From: Nocardia rosealba | Lineage (GTDB): Bacteria > Actinomycetota > Actinomycetes > Mycobacteriales > Mycobacteriaceae | Assembly (NCBI RefSeq): GCF_020216065.1 | Contig: NZ_JAIWNA010000002.1 | Coordinates: 558,001 to 622,000, forward strand | Direction: 5' to 3' | Length of the DNA stretch: 64,000 bases | Shown: positions 1 through 11,937 of the stretch, one piece after another | How positions within the stretch are numbered: position 1 is the first letter of the stretch | Layout: each line of letters opens with the position of its first letter | The notes under the pieces: generated by a model | The model's database searches: none | Seen by the model: the letters and a program-made list of their open reading frames with translations, nothing else | What the model was told of the DNA's origin: nothing | Position numbers and translations under genes: made by a program

Positions 1-1125
1 TGCCCAGCTGCGGGTTTCGGTGCGTAGTCGCTCGATGGTCGGGCCGCCGAGCAGGCCGCACACCTTGGCCTCGGCGTCGTCGACCCACCGCGCCAGTTGT
101 GCTGGGTCGGGCAGCGGCCGCGCCTCGCGTCCACTGAAGGTGTAGCGGACGATGTCGAGATCGTTGACGCCGTAGACCCCTGCCGCGCTGCAGGGCCCGG
201 AATCGAACGCGATCGATCGCACGGTACTGCTGAACAATGGTCGCGCGTACTGCACCACTGCGACCGTCGACGGATAATAGGTGACCTCGCTCAACATCTT
301 GCCGAGCGCGGGAGCACCTTCGCCCAGCAGCCGTGCGGACGCGTGCGCAGGTGTCGCGAGGACGACACCGTCATAGCTGGAAAACGTGGTCCTACCGTCG
401 TTTTCCATGGTTTCCAGCCCGACCACCCGGCCTTCGCGCAGCGCCACGCGTTCGACTCGCGTGTGGAGGCGAACCGGTACCTGGCCGGCGAACCAGTCCA
501 GTACCGGTTGCATTCCGTCGACGAGTTGGTCGTAGCGATCCTGCACCATGCCCAGGCTCACCCCGAAAGCGCCGAGATACACCTCGTCCGGCTCTGCGGC
601 ATTGAGCCGTACGGTCAACGGGCGCAGGACGGTACGGCTGAACTGTTGACCGAATCGAGTGCTGAGGGCGGCGCTGTCTTCGGCAGTGCCCAGGCGACCG
701 AAGTAGTCGGAGTCGAGGTAACGGTTGCGTTCGTCGAATCGTACGCGCGCACCGTAGTAGAGCATGCGGGCCGCGTCGATGGGCGATCCGGTGCGCAGGA
801 GATGGCGGAGGAAGCGGGCGATGCCCGGGTTGTCGAGCGTCACCAGCCGACCGTCGACGACCTGGGAGCTGTTGATCCCGAACGGCTCGTACGCACGTTC
901 GCCGGATGCGGTGATGAACGCGCGCAGCTCGTGGTAGCGACGGCCGATATTTTTGCCGCCCAGCATGATCGGAGTCCCACCGAGCGTGCCGAAACCGCAG
1001 CGTCCACCGAGCGTCGAGTCCTGCTCGAGCAGTTCCACGGTGTGACCGGCGCGGTGCAGGGCGAACGCGGCGCCGATGCCGGACAGGCCGCCGCCGACGA
1101 CCGCGAACTTCTGTGGCGTGCTCAT
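1..1125 (-). CDS. FAD-dependent oxidoreductase (amine oxidase/phytoene-desaturase fold), partial at left edge
   Basis: The 375 visible codons start at ATG 1125 and run off the left edge, so the C-terminus is missing. The N-terminus carries a Rossmann dinucleotide-binding motif (AVVGGGLSGIGAAFAL, residues 8-23), followed by an acidic strand end and a GG motif (ELLEQDSTLGGRC, about 32-44), as in the flavin amine oxidase, protoporphyrinogen oxidase and carotenoid desaturase superfamily. The start overlaps the stop of the AfsA-like gene by four bases (ATGA), so it is the last visible gene of the polyketide operon. It probably oxidises or desaturates the product of the upstream enzymes. Substrate and reaction cannot be deduced from sequence alone. 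Family assignment is secure, function is inference. Confidence 0.85.
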   Translation of the reverse strand, partial: MSTPQKFAVVGGGLSGIGAAFALHRAGHTVELLEQDSTLGGRCGFGTLGGTPIMLGGKNIGRRYHELRAFITASGERAYEPFGINSSQVVDGRLVTLDNPGIARFLRHLLRTGSPIDAARMLYYGARVRFDERNRYLDSDYFGRLGTAEDSAALSTRFGQQFSRTVLRPLTVRLNAAEPDEVYLGAFGVSLGMVQDRYDQLVDGMQPVLDWFAGQVPVRLHTRVERVALREGRVVGLETMENDGRTTFSSYDGVVLATPAHASARLLGEGAPALGKMLSEVTYYPSTVAVVQYARPLFSSTVRSIAFDSGPCSAAGVYGVNDLDIVRYTFSGREARPLPDPAQLARWVDDAEAKVCGLLGGPTIERLRTETRSWA

Positions 1126-2108
1126 GATCGGTTGTGCTCCTGTTCCGGCGGCACGGGGTAGGGCGCCAGTTCGACGAGCGCGACAGCGATCCGGGCGCCG
1201 CGCTGGTGCAGGGTGACCTCGACGCCGATGCCGTCGAGTCCGGTGTCGGCAGTGGTGGTGGTGCAGGTGATGGGCGCGTCCAGTTCGGCGAAATCGGTGA
1301 AATGGGCCTCGACGCCGAGCACCGCGGCCGCCGGCGAATCGAGCAGTCCGGCCTCGCTCGCGGCCAGGACGGCCGCCTGCCGGAAGACCTCGAGCAACAG
1401 CGGACCCGGGACGTGGTCGTACTGGTGGTCGAAGAAGCTGGGATGACTCCGGTCGACTACGACGACCAGCTCGGGCGTTGGGGTCCGGCCGAGGACGACG
1501 TTGCGTGGGTCGCGGCGCCCGACGAGCTCAGGTGGGAGAGGCCGCACCGGATCCGGTGCAGGCTCGGCAGCTTGCGCACGGTTGCGGCGTTGCAGTTCGC
1601 GGAACTCGTCGTAGTCCTCACGGGGGAAGGTGATCCCGCTGCCCGACAACGTCATCGCCAGCGCACCGTCGACGGTGAAGATGGCATCGAAGGGCACGTC
1701 CTGGTAGTAATCGCGCCCGGTGGCCAGGGCGCCCGGACGTACCCGCACGAGCCCCTCCAACGGGTAGCGTTCGCTGTCGCGGAACGCGCTGAGGTCTTCC
1801 ACCATGAATGCCATGCGCTGCAAGCTCGCCGGGGCGTCGGCGGGCACACCGAGGTGACGTTGCCCGACGACGAGAAGTGCTTGGCGCACGGCCTCGACGG
1901 CGCAGAGAGGGTCGTGGTAGGCGACCAGTCGATCGAACCACAGCGAATGTGCGCGCGGAATCTGTACCGCGGCAAGGAATTCGGAGCCGCCGACAACGGC
2001 CGTATCGGCGACATAGACCTCGGCGAGACCTCGTCGATGCGCCAATGCGGCGGGGACGAGTTGTTCGAAGCCGAGCGTGCCGCGCACCGGCCACAGGGGA
2101 CTTGTCAC
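1122..2108 (-). CDS. AfsA-family (A-factor biosynthesis, double hotdog) protein
   Basis: This 328-residue protein has two related hotdog-like halves, about 25-180 and 195-320. Each has the AfsA family signature: a His-Asp/His segment followed by a helix with E..RQA. The first is [18 protein letters not shown] near 60-77 and the second is [18 protein letters not shown] near 228-245. Length matches the family (about 300-330). AfsA enzymes join a beta-ketoacyl-ACP to dihydroxyacetone phosphate, the first step to gamma-butyrolactone signals. The GTG start at 2108 overlaps the stop of the KS-AT-ACP polyketide synthase (GTGA), so the two are translationally coupled. I infer that this protein acts on the polyketide chain. 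A dehydratase-like or other hotdog role is the alternative. No ArpA-type receptor sits next to it. Confidence 0.85.
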   Translation of the reverse strand: MTSPLWPVRGTLGFEQLVPAALAHRRGLAEVYVADTAVVGGSEFLAAVQIPRAHSLWFDRLVAYHDPLCAVEAVRQALLVVGQRHLGVPADAPASLQRMAFMVEDLSAFRDSERYPLEGLVRVRPGALATGRDYYQDVPFDAIFTVDGALAMTLSGSGITFPREDYDEFRELQRRNRAQAAEPAPDPVRPLPPELVGRRDPRNVVLGRTPTPELVVVVDRSHPSFFDHQYDHVPGPLLLEVFRQAAVLAASEAGLLDSPAAAVLGVEAHFTDFAELDAPITCTTTTADTGLDGIGVEVTLHQRGARIAVALVELAPYPVPPEQEHNRS

Positions 2109-5100
2109 GCGAGTACCGCCTCGTGAGCAGGGACCGTACTCCAGATGCGTTCGGCGAGCAGCACGCCGAGCATCCTCGGTGTCGGATGGGTGAAGAGATC
2201 TTCGAGCGAAAGATGCACTGCGGCGGCGGTGTTGATACGGCTGCGCAACTCCAGGGTCGACAACGACGTCAGCCCGAGCGTGAGTACGGTCGCGTCCAGG
2301 TCGAGCTCGTCTTCGGCGCGGTCGACGAGGATTTCGCGGATCTGCTCGACCACCAGGCGCGTCGCGAAGTCGGTGCGCTGATTCTCGGGGACGGTCGGCA
2401 AGTCCGGGCGCCCGGGTCCGGGAGTTCTCGTGAGCGCGTCGTGACGGCCGAGGGCGCTTTGTCCCGCGATGTCGGCGCCGGCCGCGCCGATCATGCGTTC
2501 GAGCTCGGAGCTGTCGGTGTCGACCCAGTAGCGGCGATGCTGGAACGGGTAGGTCGGCAGGTCGACTGTGGCCGCGTCACCATCCCCGCACAGTGCCTCC
2601 CATCCGACCTCGGCGCCGGAAACCCAGGCCGTGCCGAGGGCTTTCACCACCGAGAAAGTTTCACTGGCGCCGGGCCGCAGCAACGGCACGGCGGTGCAGC
2701 CGGTGTCTGCGAGCACCTCGTAGACCAGTCCGGCCAGCGTGTCACCGGCGCCGAGTTCGAGATAGGTGACGACACCGGCGTCGTTCAGGTGCAACACACT
2801 GTCGTGGAAGCGCACCGGCTCACGGGCCTGACGGACCCAGTGCTCGATCGAAGTGAGCTGCCCCGGTTCGGCCGCGGTCCCTGTCGACGTGGAGATCAAC
2901 GGGATACGCGGCTCGTGGAGCTGCACCGTCGCGAGGACAGCGCGGAACTCGTCGACGATCGCGGCGACGTGGGGTGAATGGAACCCGCGGTCCACGGCGA
3001 GCCGGGTGACGCGACGCCCGCGGGTGCGCCACTGTCGGCCGAGTTCCCCGACCGCGGCGATATCGCCTGCCAGCACAGTGGCGTTGGGTCCGTTGGCCGC
3101 CGCGATCGACACTTCGTGCTCCCGTCCGGCGATCGAGGCCAGCACCTCGGCGTAGGACGCTCGCACGGACACCATCGCTCCCGGCGTCATCTGTTGCATC
3201 AGCCGGCCGCGTGCCGCGACCACGGTGACCGCGTCCGCCAGTGACAACACCCCGGCTACGTGCGCCGCCGAGAGTTCTCCGATGGAGTGTCCGACGACGT
3301 AATCCGGTGTCGTGCCCCAGGATTCGAGCAGGCGGAACAGCGCGACCTGGAGTGCGAACACCGCGGGCTGGGTGTAGTCGGTGCGGGGGAGCAGGTCCTC
3401 ACCGTCGAACAGCACCGCGCGCAGCGAACGGTCCAGGTGAGTGTCGAAACCGGCGCACACCGTGTCGAACGCCGCCGCGAACACCGGGAAGGTGTCGTAG
3501 AGTTCACGGCCACTGCCCGCGAGCTGTCCGCCCTGGCCGGAGAACATCATCGCCAGTTTCCCGCTGGGGGAGCGGCGGGCGATGACCGCCGAACCGCCGG
3601 TGCGCTCACCCGCGACCACGGCAAGGCCGTCCAGCAGGCCTTCTCGGCTGTCTGCCACGACGACGGCGCGGTGGTCGAATCTCGCCCGGGTGGTCGCCAG
3701 CGAATAAGCGATGTCGGTGATGTCCTGGGCGGAATCGGTCACGGCCGCGCGTAACCGAGCCGCCTGATCCCGCAGAGCACCCGCGGTGCGAGCCGACAGC
3801 AGCCACGGCACGACCGCCGGTTCCATCCGTGCCGAAACGGTCTGTACTGCTACGGATTCGGGTGCCTGTTCGACGATCAGATGGACGTTGGTGCCGCTGA
3901 TGCCGAAGGAGGAGACCCCGGCTCGGCGCGCGTGTCCGGTGCTCGGCCAGGGGTGTGGCCGCAGCGCGAGCCGGATCCGGTCCCCGTTCCAGTCGGCATG
4001 TGGGGTCGGTGCGTCGACGTGCAGGGTGGGTGGGACGACGCCGTGCCGGATCGCCTGCACCATCTTGATCAGCCCGGCCACCCCGGCCGCCGACTGGGTG
4101 TGTCCCATATTGGATTTCACCGAACCGAGCAGCAGTGGTGGCGCACCGTCACGCGCGCCGTAGGTGGCGAGGAGGGCTTGGGCCTCCACCGGGTCGCCCA
4201 ATACGGTGCCGGTACCGTGCCCTTCGACCACGTCGACCTCGGCGGCGCCGACCCCGGCGTTCGACAACGCCGCCCGGATCACGCGCTGTTGCGCGGTTCC
4301 GCGCGGCGCGGTGAGGCCGTTGGACGCGCCGTCGCTGTTCACCGCGGACCCGCGCAGCACAGCCAGGATCCGGTGGCCCTCCCGCTGGGCGTCCGAAAGG
4401 CGTTCCAGCACAACGAAGCCGACACCCTCGCCCCACGCGGTGCCGTCCGCGCCTGCGGCGAAGGATTTGCACCTGCCGTTCGGTGCCAGCGCACGTTGAC
4501 GCGAGAACAGCGCGAACGGCATCGGTGTCGACATCACCGTGACACCCCCGGCCAGGGCCATCGCGCATTCCCGCAGCCGCAACGACTGCATCGCCTGGTG
4601 GATCGCGACCGCCGAGGACGAACAGGCCGTGTCGACGGTCACCGCAGGCCCTTCCAGCCCCAGTAGATAGGCCACCCGGCCCGCCGCCATCGAGGCGTGG
4701 TTGCCGGTGAAGTAGTAGGTCTCGGCGCCGTCCCAGGCCTGACTGGCGCCGAACCCGTATCCCTGGTCGCTGAAGCCGGCGAAGACGCCGGTATCGCTGC
4801 CGCGCAACGACATCGGGTCCATGCGAGCGTGCTCGACCGATTCCCAGGCCAGCTCGAGCAGCAGGCGTTGCTGCGGGTCCATCGCTTCGGCCTCGCGCGG
4901 ACTTATCCCGAAAAACCCGGCGTCGAATTCGCCCGCCTCGGTCAGGAAACCACCCTCGCGCACAGAGGATTTGGCGAACTTGTCGGGGTCGGGATCGTAG
5001 AACGCGTCGATGTCCCAGCCCCGGTCGGCCGGGAAGTCCGAGATCAGGTCATGCCCGTCGAGCAGTGCATGCCACAGATCGTCCGGTGAGTCGATTCCGC

Positions 5101-5239
5101 CGGGGAACCGGCACGACATGCCGACGATCGCGATCGGTTCCGTTGTTCGTGCCCGCTCGTCGGCGAGCTCCTGACGAGTCTGCTGCAATTGCCGAGTGGC
5201 GCGCTTGAGATACGCGCGCAGTTCCGCTTCGTTGGCCAT
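2105..5239 (-). CDS. Type I modular polyketide synthase, single non-reducing module KS-AT-ACP
   Basis: The protein has 1044 residues. An N-terminal docking coiled coil (about 1-30) is followed by a ketosynthase (34-455) with Cys206 in VDTACSSSA and His341 and His380 in EGHGTGT and KSNMGHT. The acyltransferase (about 563-860) has nucleophile Ser652 in GHSIGE and a GFHS segment at 752-755, closer to the malonyl-type HAFH than to the methylmalonyl YASH. The ACP lies near 960-1032. No KR, DH, ER or thioesterase is present, so the extended chain should keep its beta-keto group. The ACP attachment site reads LGLTSL (Ser992) instead of the usual GxDSL. It starts 23 nt after the stop of the larger PKS, with a GAGGAT ribosome site, and its stop overlaps the AfsA-like start. 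Malonyl specificity is a motif-based inference. Confidence 0.95.
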   Translation of the reverse strand: MANEAELRAYLKRATRQLQQTRQELADERARTTEPIAIVGMSCRFPGGIDSPDDLWHALLDGHDLISDFPADRGWDIDAFYDPDPDKFAKSSVREGGFLTEAGEFDAGFFGISPREAEAMDPQQRLLLELAWESVEHARMDPMSLRGSDTGVFAGFSDQGYGFGASQAWDGAETYYFTGNHASMAAGRVAYLLGLEGPAVTVDTACSSSAVAIHQAMQSLRLRECAMALAGGVTVMSTPMPFALFSRQRALAPNGRCKSFAAGADGTAWGEGVGFVVLERLSDAQREGHRILAVLRGSAVNSDGASNGLTAPRGTAQQRVIRAALSNAGVGAAEVDVVEGHGTGTVLGDPVEAQALLATYGARDGAPPLLLGSVKSNMGHTQSAAGVAGLIKMVQAIRHGVVPPTLHVDAPTPHADWNGDRIRLALRPHPWPSTGHARRAGVSSFGISGTNVHLIVEQAPESVAVQTVSARMEPAVVPWLLSARTAGALRDQAARLRAAVTDSAQDITDIAYSLATTRARFDHRAVVVADSREGLLDGLAVVAGERTGGSAVIARRSPSGKLAMMFSGQGGQLAGSGRELYDTFPVFAAAFDTVCAGFDTHLDRSLRAVLFDGEDLLPRTDYTQPAVFALQVALFRLLESWGTTPDYVVGHSIGELSAAHVAGVLSLADAVTVVAARGRLMQQMTPGAMVSVRASYAEVLASIAGREHEVSIAAANGPNATVLAGDIAAVGELGRQWRTRGRRVTRLAVDRGFHSPHVAAIVDEFRAVLATVQLHEPRIPLISTSTGTAAEPGQLTSIEHWVRQAREPVRFHDSVLHLNDAGVVTYLELGAGDTLAGLVYEVLADTGCTAVPLLRPGASETFSVVKALGTAWVSGAEVGWEALCGDGDAATVDLPTYPFQHRRYWVDTDSSELERMIGAAGADIAGQSALGRHDALTRTPGPGRPDLPTVPENQRTDFATRLVVEQIREILVDRAEDELDLDATVLTLGLTSLSTLELRSRINTAAAVHLSLEDLFTHPTPRMLGVLLAERIWSTVPAHEAVLA

Positions 5240-5262
5240 CGGATCCTCGCTTTCTCCTCGGC

Positions 5263-8200
5263 TCAGACCGAGCGAACCTGATCGATCAGGTCGAACAGGG
5301 CGTCGTCGTCGGCGCCGTCGATGTTGTCGACCACGCTGTGCGCGCCGCCGCGTAGGGTGCGCGCGAGCACCTCGATCCGGTCGAGCAGTTCACCGACCCG
5401 GTCCTGCGGCAGGTCCACGCCCGCCCACCCCGCGGCGAGCGCGTCGAGCTGCGCGGCGATCCGTTCGACCGGGTCGTCCAGCGGCGCGATCTCGGTGCGC
5501 AGGTACTCGGCCAGTGCCGCGGCATTGGGGTAGTCGAAGACGATGGTCGTGCGCAGCCGCACGCCGGTGGCTGCTTCGAGGCGGTTGCGGAATTCCACCG
5601 CGCCCAGCGAGTCGAAACCCAGGTCGGTGAAGGCGGTGTCGGCCGGCACCGCCTCCGCCGAGACGTGCCCGAGCACCGCTGCGGCGTGTGCACGGATCAC
5701 GCCGAGCACCACTCGCTCCTGTTCGGCGGCGTCCAGACCGGACAGGCTCGTGACCAGGGCCGCCGATTCGTCGGACCCACCGCCGGCCGCGCGGCGCGGA
5801 CCGCGTGGCAGTGACCGCAGCATCGCGGGCAACTCGTCGTCACCGACCGAGCCGAGCGCGGTGAGGTCGAGCCGCGCGGGCACCGCCAGCGCTCTGCCGG
5901 TCGCCACCGCGCTGTCGAACAGCGCCAGCCCGTCGTCGTCGGTGAGCGGCACGAGTCCGTCCCGGCGCATCCGGCGCAGATCCCGTTCGGTGAGGTGGCC
6001 GGTGATTCCGGTGCCGCGCTCCCACAACCCCCACGCGAGGGCGGTGGCGGGCAGGCCATGGTGTCTGCGGTGCTGGGCCAGCGCGTCGAGGAAGCCGTTG
6101 GCCGCGGCATAGTTCGCTTGACCGGGATTGCCGAGCAGCCCCGCGATCGAGGAGTACATGACGAACATCGACAGAGGTCGGCCCTCGGTCACCTCGTGCA
6201 GTAGCCAGGCCGCGTCGGCCTTCGGGCCGAACACCTTCGCGAGGTGCTCGGGGGTCTGAGCGGCGAACAACGCGTCGTCGACGACGCCTGCGGTGTGCAC
6301 CACCGCGGTCAGCGGATGCGCTGGGGGGATCGCGGCGATCAGGGCGGTGAGCGCGTCGCGGTCGCTCACATCGCACGCGGTGATGTCGACGTGGGCGCCG
6401 AGCGCGGACAGTTCGGCGGCGAGTTCGGCGGCGCCGTCGGCGTCGGGGCCACGCCGGCTGGTCAGCAGCAGGCGCCGAGCGCCGTACCCGGACACCAGGT
6501 GACGGGCGGCAAGTGCGCCGAGTCCGCCGGTGCCGCCGGTCACCAGGACTGTGCCGTCACGGTCGAGTGGGATGGGCACCGTCAGCACGTACTTACCGAT
6601 GTGGCGGGCCTGGCTGAGCTGCCGGAATGCTTCGGGCGCTCGCCGCACATCCCAGGAGGTCACCGGAAGCGGCCGCAGGACACCGGATTCGAACAGGGTG
6701 TGCAGTTCGGTCAGGATCTCGCGCAGGCGGTCGGGTCCGGCGTCCATCAGCAGGAAGTTGCGGTACCGGACGCCGGGGTGGGTGAGGGCGACCTCGTCGG
6801 CGTCCCGCAGGTCGGTCAGGCCCATCTCGATGAACCGGCCACCGCGCGGCAGCAGGTCGAGCGAGGCGTCCACCTTGTCGCCCGCCAGCGAATCGAGGAC
6901 GACGTCGACGCCGCGCCCGCAGGTCGCTTCGAGGAATTTGTCCTTGAACTCGGTGGTTCGGGTGCTGGCGATACGGTCGTCGGTGAAACCGTTCGCGCGC
7001 AACGCATTCCACTTGCCTGGGCTGGCGGTGACATACAGGTCAAGTCCGAGATGCCGGGCGAGCTGCACCGCGGCCATACCGACACCACCGGTGGCGGCGT
7101 GGATGAGCAGCGACTCGCCCGCTCGCGCTTCGGCCAGATCGACCAGCGAATAGTACGCGGTGGCGAACACGATGGGCGCGGCCGCCGCCTGCTGGAAGGA
7201 CCAGCCGGTCGGCATCGGAACCACGGTGCGCCGATCGGCCACCGCCGTCGCGCCGATGCCGGTGAAGATGCCCATCACCGCGTCGCCGACTGCGAAATCG
7301 GTGACGCCGGGGCCGATTTCGACAACCACACCCGCCCCCTCGCCACCGATCGCGGTATCGGGGATCGGATACATCCCGAGCACGATCAGCACATCACGGA
7401 AGTTGACGCCCGCCGCCCGTACCGCGATCCGCAGCTGGCCGGGCTCGAGCGGCACGCTCTCGGGCTGTGCGGCCAGCACCATGTTGTCGCCGTGCAGCGT
7501 GCCGCGCCCACGGTCGACGAGCTGCCATCGACCCTCAAGGAGTGCCTCGGTGGACCCGACCGTGTCCGCCCCGGCGCGAACCAGACGTGGTGCCTGTAGT
7601 TCGCCGTGCCGGATGGCCAGCTGCGGCTCGGTAGTCGATCCGGCGGCCAGGCGTGCGGCATCCCGGTAGCCGTCGGGGTCGTCGAGATCCAGCAGCGCGA
7701 TCCTGCCGGGATGTTCGTTCTGCGCGGTGCGCAGCAGACCCCACACCGCGGCGCCTACCAGGTCGTCGACGTCCTCGGCGCCGTGGACCGCGACCGCGCC
7801 GCTGGTGACGAAGACGATCAGTGCCCCGGAGAATTGGTCGTCGAGGAGCAGGGCGCGCACTGCGGTCTGCACATTGCTCACCTGCTCGGCGACCGGCTGG
7901 GATCGGTCGGCCGGATCGAGCCGGACGACGACCAGCTCGCTACCCGCACAGTGCTCGGCCACAACACCGCGCGCCGTGTCCACGGGGGCCCAGTTCCCTT
8001 GGGCTGCATCGGGTTCGGGTGCGGCAACACCGACCCAGTTCACTTCGTAGAGTCCGCCGTCCGAGGCCGGGCGTCGGCCCAGCGCTGCCGACGGGATCGC
8101 GCGCAAGGCCAGCGATTGGGCGGTGGCCACCGGCTTGCCCGCCGTGTCGCTGACCTCGAGACGGATCCGGTCGGTACCGACCGGTGTGAGACGAACACGC

Positions 8201-11200
8201 AGCGATGAGGCGCCCACCGCGTGCAGTGCGACGCCTTCCCACGCGAACGGCAGCTTCACCGCACCGGACTCGGTGGGCCCGACCGTGCCCGTCGCGATCA
8301 TCGCGTGCAGTGCGGCATCGAGCAGCGCCGGGTGCAGGCCGAAGTCGGTGGCGTCGGCAGCGGCTGATTCGGGCAGGGCTACTTCGGCGAGCACCTCCTC
8401 ACCGTGCCGCCAGATCCGGCCGAGACCGCGGAAAGCCGGGCCGTATTCGTAGCCTGCGGTCGCCATCGCGTCGTACGGGTCGTGCGTGGTGACCAGGACC
8501 GCGCCGACGGGCGGCCACGGCCCCTTCGTCTCCGAAGCCACGGCTTCCGCCGGTTGCAGCGTGCCCGTGGCGTGCCCGGTCCACGGCAGCTCTTGCGCCG
8601 ATGTCGTTCGAGGACGAGAGGAAACGGTGAGCGTCCGATGCCCGGACTGCTCCGCCGGTCCGACCTGCACTTGCACGTCCACCGCCCCGGTATCGGGAAT
8701 CACGAGCGGGGATTCGAGGACGAGTTCACCGACCACCGGGCATTGCACCGATCGGCCCGCGTACCAGGCGAGTTCGATGAACGCGGTACCCGGAAGCAGC
8801 ACCGATCCGGCGATCCGGTGCCCGGACAACCACGGGTGTGTGCGCACGGACAGCTGCCCGGTGAGCAGCAGCCCGCCGTCGGCGGCGAGACCGACCTGCG
8901 CCCCGAGCAGCGGATGCTCGGCGTCGTCGAGCCCGGCGCCGCGGACATTCCCGCGCTCGCCCACCTCGAGCCAGAACCGGTCGCGTTGGAAGGCGTAGGT
9001 GGGCAGATCCACCGGGCGGGCGCCTGCGCCGTCGAACAGTGTGGTCAGGTCCAGGGCTGCGCCCTGGCAGTGCAGCGCGGCCAACCCCACCACGAACGCG
9101 AGATCACCGGCGATACCCGGGCGCTGCAACGCGGCCGCCGTGAGCGCCGTGTCGTCGTCGGCGATCTCGTGCACCATCGCCGTCAGCGCGGCGCCCGGTC
9201 CCATCTCGGCGAAACAACTCACGCCGCCCTGCTCCCGGGCCCACCGCACCGCGTCCAGATATCGGACCGGTTCGCGGAGATGGCTCACCCAGTACTCGGG
9301 GGAGCACAACTGTGCCGCCTCGGCGACCTTGCCGGTGAGCGCCGAGATCACCGGGACAGTCGGTGGGTGATAGGTCAACCCTCGGCAGACCGCGGCGAAT
9401 TCGGGGAGGACGGCATCCATGTGTGGCGAGTGGAACGCGTGGCTCACCCGCAGCCGGGTGGTGCGGATACCGTCGGCGGCCACCTGTTCCGCGAGAGCGG
9501 ACACCACAGCCTCCGCGCCCGAAACCACTACTGATGCAGGCCCGTTCACCGCCGCAATACCGACATCGTCGTAGCGGCGGACCAGATCGGCGACGGTCTC
9601 CGGATCCGCGGCGACCGCCACCATCGCACCGCCCACGGGAGCGGACTGCATGAGCCTGCCCCGCGCGGCCACCAAGGCGCAGGCATCGGCCAGGGACCAG
9701 ACCCCGGCGACATAGGCCGCAGTGATCTCGCCGATGGAGTGCCCCATGACGAAAGCCGGTCGTAGCCCCCATGATTCGGCCAGCCGGTACATCGCCACCT
9801 CGGTGGCGAACAGTGCCATCTGCGCGACCTCGGTGCTGTCGAGCGCCGCACCGGAGCCCTCGGTGAGCACCAGTTCGCGCACCGGAATCGCGCAGTGGTT
9901 GCCGAATTCGACGCAAACGGCGTCGAACGCTGCGCGATAGGCCGCATAGCCGTCGTACAGCTCCCGCCCCATCCCCGTCCGCTGGGTGCCCTGCCCAGGG
10001 AACATCACCGCAGACACGGCCGCATGGGCACTGCCGCGCACCACATTCCGCGCGTCGCCGCCCCGCGCGACCGCCCGCAGCCCCTCGGTCAATTCCTCGT
10101 GGTTCCGCCCGGCGATGACGGCTCGGTGGTCGAACCGAGCGCGCGTATCGAGCAGCGACAACCCGATATCGACGGGCTCGACCGCAGGGTCCGTCGCGAG
10201 CTGGTCGAGCAGGGCAGCGGCCTGGGCGGCAACGGCATCCGCGGACCGGGCGGTGACCACCCACGGAATTACCGGTGGCGGGACGACATCCCGTGCCGGC
10301 TGGACCGGGTACTCACCCCGTTCGATCACCACATGGGCGTTGGTGCCGCTGATGCCGAACGACGACACCGCGGCGCGCGGCGGACGACCCGTCGCAGGCC
10401 ACGGCCGGACCTCGGTCACCAACCGGACTGCCCCCGACGACCAGTCCGCGTGTGGGGTCGGTTCGTCGACATTCAACGTCGGCGGCACCGTGCCGTGCCG
10501 CATCGCCATCACCATCTTGATCAACCCGCCTACTCCCGCGGCGGCCTGCGTGTGCCCCATATTCGACTTGAGCGACCCCAGCAGCAGCGCCTGCTCGTCG
10601 TCGCGTTCCGCCCCGTAGGTCGCGAGCAACGCCTCCGCCTCGATCGGATCACCGAGGCGCGTGCCGGTTCCGTGCGCCTCGACCACATCCACCTCGTCGG
10701 TGCGCAGACCCGCGTCCGCCAGCGCCGCGCGGATCACCCGCTGCTGCGATCGTCCGTTCGGTGCGGTGAGACCGTTGGACGCACCGTCGGAGTTCACCGC
10801 CGTACCGCGGACCAGCCCCAGGATCCGGTGTCCGTTCCTGCGGGCCTCGGATACCCGCTCGAGCAGCAGCATCCCGACACCCTCGCCCCACGCTGTGCCG
10901 TCCGCCCCCGCCGCGAAGGATTTGCATCGACCGTCGGCCGCCAGCGCCCGCTGGGCGGAGAACGCGACGAACGCCGCCGGGGTGGTCATCACGGTGACAC
11001 CGCCGGCCAGCGCCAGCGTCGTCTCACCGGCGCGCAGCGACCGCACGGCCTGATGGATCGCGACCAGCGACGACGAGCAGGCTGTATCGAACGTGACAGC
11101 GGGACCCTCCAAACCGAGGACATAGGCCACCCGCCCCGAGGCGATGCTCGAGGCCTGCCCGGTCATCAGGAAGTTCTCGATGCGCTCGCGCACCCGATCG

Positions 11201-11706
11201 TCGAGATCGCGCGAAGACGGGCCCTGCACATCCGGCATGAGGCCGACATACACACCGGTGTCGCTTCCGCGCACCGTGGTCGGGTCGATGCCCGCCCGTT
11301 CGAAGGTCTCCCACGCGGTCTCGAGTATCAATCGTTGCTGCGGGTCCATCGCCAGTGCTTCGCGCGGGCTGATACCGAAGAAGTTCGCGTCGAACGCGGT
11401 GGCGCCCGCGACGAAGCCACCCGTGCGCACATACGATCTGCCCGCGACCCCCGGTTCGGGATCGAACAGCCCTGCCACATCCCAGCCCCGATCGGTCGGC
11501 CATTCGGTCACCAGGTCACGCCCATCCAGCACCGCCTGCCACAGCTGCTCGGGCGAACTGATCCCACCCGGATACCGGCACGCCATTCCGACAATGGCAA
11601 TCGGTTCACACGCCTGCGCTTCGATCTCGTCGAGGCGCGTCCGGGTGGTCTGCAATTCCCGGATCGCCTTCTTCATGTATGTGCGCAGTTCGTCTTCGCG
11701 GGCCAT
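5263..11706 (-). CDS. Type I modular polyketide synthase, fully reducing module KS-AT-DH-ER-KR-ACP
   Basis: The protein has 2147 residues. In order it carries an N-terminal docking helix (1-30); KS (34-460; Cys210, His345, His385); AT (565-865; Ser657 in GHSIGE, HAFH at 756-759, malonyl type); DH (930-1205; His963 in the HxxxGxxxxP pattern and Asp1130); ER (about 1395-1710; NADPH loop [15 protein letters not shown] near 1536-1550); KR (1717-1900; [11 protein letters not shown] at 1809-1811 indicating a B-type reductase, Tyr1866); and ACP (about 1990-2072; Ser2033 in GFDSL). All catalytic residues look intact, so one round should give a fully saturated two-carbon extension. It is the first gene of the minus-strand operon, with GAGGAG before ATG 11706. 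There is no loading module, yet a docking helix is present, so the starter must come from another protein. Confidence 0.97.
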   Translation of the reverse strand: MAREDELRTYMKKAIRELQTTRTRLDEIEAQACEPIAIVGMACRYPGGISSPEQLWQAVLDGRDLVTEWPTDRGWDVAGLFDPEPGVAGRSYVRTGGFVAGATAFDANFFGISPREALAMDPQQRLILETAWETFERAGIDPTTVRGSDTGVYVGLMPDVQGPSSRDLDDRVRERIENFLMTGQASSIASGRVAYVLGLEGPAVTFDTACSSSLVAIHQAVRSLRAGETTLALAGGVTVMTTPAAFVAFSAQRALAADGRCKSFAAGADGTAWGEGVGMLLLERVSEARRNGHRILGLVRGTAVNSDGASNGLTAPNGRSQQRVIRAALADAGLRTDEVDVVEAHGTGTRLGDPIEAEALLATYGAERDDEQALLLGSLKSNMGHTQAAAGVGGLIKMVMAMRHGTVPPTLNVDEPTPHADWSSGAVRLVTEVRPWPATGRPPRAAVSSFGISGTNAHVVIERGEYPVQPARDVVPPPVIPWVVTARSADAVAAQAAALLDQLATDPAVEPVDIGLSLLDTRARFDHRAVIAGRNHEELTEGLRAVARGGDARNVVRGSAHAAVSAVMFPGQGTQRTGMGRELYDGYAAYRAAFDAVCVEFGNHCAIPVRELVLTEGSGAALDSTEVAQMALFATEVAMYRLAESWGLRPAFVMGHSIGEITAAYVAGVWSLADACALVAARGRLMQSAPVGGAMVAVAADPETVADLVRRYDDVGIAAVNGPASVVVSGAEAVVSALAEQVAADGIRTTRLRVSHAFHSPHMDAVLPEFAAVCRGLTYHPPTVPVISALTGKVAEAAQLCSPEYWVSHLREPVRYLDAVRWAREQGGVSCFAEMGPGAALTAMVHEIADDDTALTAAALQRPGIAGDLAFVVGLAALHCQGAALDLTTLFDGAGARPVDLPTYAFQRDRFWLEVGERGNVRGAGLDDAEHPLLGAQVGLAADGGLLLTGQLSVRTHPWLSGHRIAGSVLLPGTAFIELAWYAGRSVQCPVVGELVLESPLVIPDTGAVDVQVQVGPAEQSGHRTLTVSSRPRTTSAQELPWTGHATGTLQPAEAVASETKGPWPPVGAVLVTTHDPYDAMATAGYEYGPAFRGLGRIWRHGEEVLAEVALPESAAADATDFGLHPALLDAALHAMIATGTVGPTESGAVKLPFAWEGVALHAVGASSLRVRLTPVGTDRIRLEVSDTAGKPVATAQSLALRAIPSAALGRRPASDGGLYEVNWVGVAAPEPDAAQGNWAPVDTARGVVAEHCAGSELVVVRLDPADRSQPVAEQVSNVQTAVRALLLDDQFSGALIVFVTSGAVAVHGAEDVDDLVGAAVWGLLRTAQNEHPGRIALLDLDDPDGYRDAARLAAGSTTEPQLAIRHGELQAPRLVRAGADTVGSTEALLEGRWQLVDRGRGTLHGDNMVLAAQPESVPLEPGQLRIAVRAAGVNFRDVLIVLGMYPIPDTAIGGEGAGVVVEIGPGVTDFAVGDAVMGIFTGIGATAVADRRTVVPMPTGWSFQQAAAAPIVFATAYYSLVDLAEARAGESLLIHAATGGVGMAAVQLARHLGLDLYVTASPGKWNALRANGFTDDRIASTRTTEFKDKFLEATCGRGVDVVLDSLAGDKVDASLDLLPRGGRFIEMGLTDLRDADEVALTHPGVRYRNFLLMDAGPDRLREILTELHTLFESGVLRPLPVTSWDVRRAPEAFRQLSQARHIGKYVLTVPIPLDRDGTVLVTGGTGGLGALAARHLVSGYGARRLLLTSRRGPDADGAAELAAELSALGAHVDITACDVSDRDALTALIAAIPPAHPLTAVVHTAGVVDDALFAAQTPEHLAKVFGPKADAAWLLHEVTEGRPLSMFVMYSSIAGLLGNPGQANYAAANGFLDALAQHRRHHGLPATALAWGLWERGTGITGHLTERDLRRMRRDGLVPLTDDDGLALFDSAVATGRALAVPARLDLTALGSVGDDELPAMLRSLPRGPRRAAGGGSDESAALVTSLSGLDAAEQERVVLGVIRAHAAAVLGHVSAEAVPADTAFTDLGFDSLGAVEFRNRLEAATGVRLRTTIVFDYPNAAALAEYLRTEIAPLDDPVERIAAQLDALAAGWAGVDLPQDRVGELLDRIEVLARTLRGGAHSVVDNIDGADDDALFDLIDQVRSV

Positions 11707-11937
11707 TGAGCAGGACTCCTCGGTGGGCGGAATGTGACAGAAACGAGTAGTGCAACGGGATCGGGCATTCTGCCGGCGATCTACTCGGCAACACTCACGG
11801 CCTCACGCTACGACAACGCGGCCCGAATCAGCCGCGCCGCGAACGGCTTTGGGAAACGACCAACGGTCCGGCCGTGGGCCCTGACATTTTCCAAACGTAT
11901 TGCCACGGCTTTGTCGGGATTCGTAAGGTCATGCGCC
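11707..11937. other. Divergent intergenic region between PKS operon and SDR gene
   Basis: About 230 nt separate the divergent starts at 11706 (minus) and 11938 (plus). The stretch is less GC-rich around 11880-11930. It must hold the promoter of the polyketide operon and probably that of the SDR. I could not assign convincing -35/-10 boxes or a strong palindrome. Confidence 0.4.

Noticed and set aside
97..1161. Long plus-strand frame opposite the FAD oxidoreductase
   Set aside because: The minus strand encodes a clear FAD-binding protein; the plus frame is its shadow and has no family resemblance.
1122..2108. ArpA-type gamma-butyrolactone receptor partner for the AfsA-like gene
   Set aside because: The TetR-family genes in the window lie 22 kb or more away and have other obvious divergent partners, so none can be assigned as receptor.
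9895..11709. 604-codon plus-strand frame opposite the large PKS
   Set aside because: It mirrors the KS-AT region of the polyketide synthase; Arg/Gly/His-rich composition and no ribosome site show it is a shadow frame.
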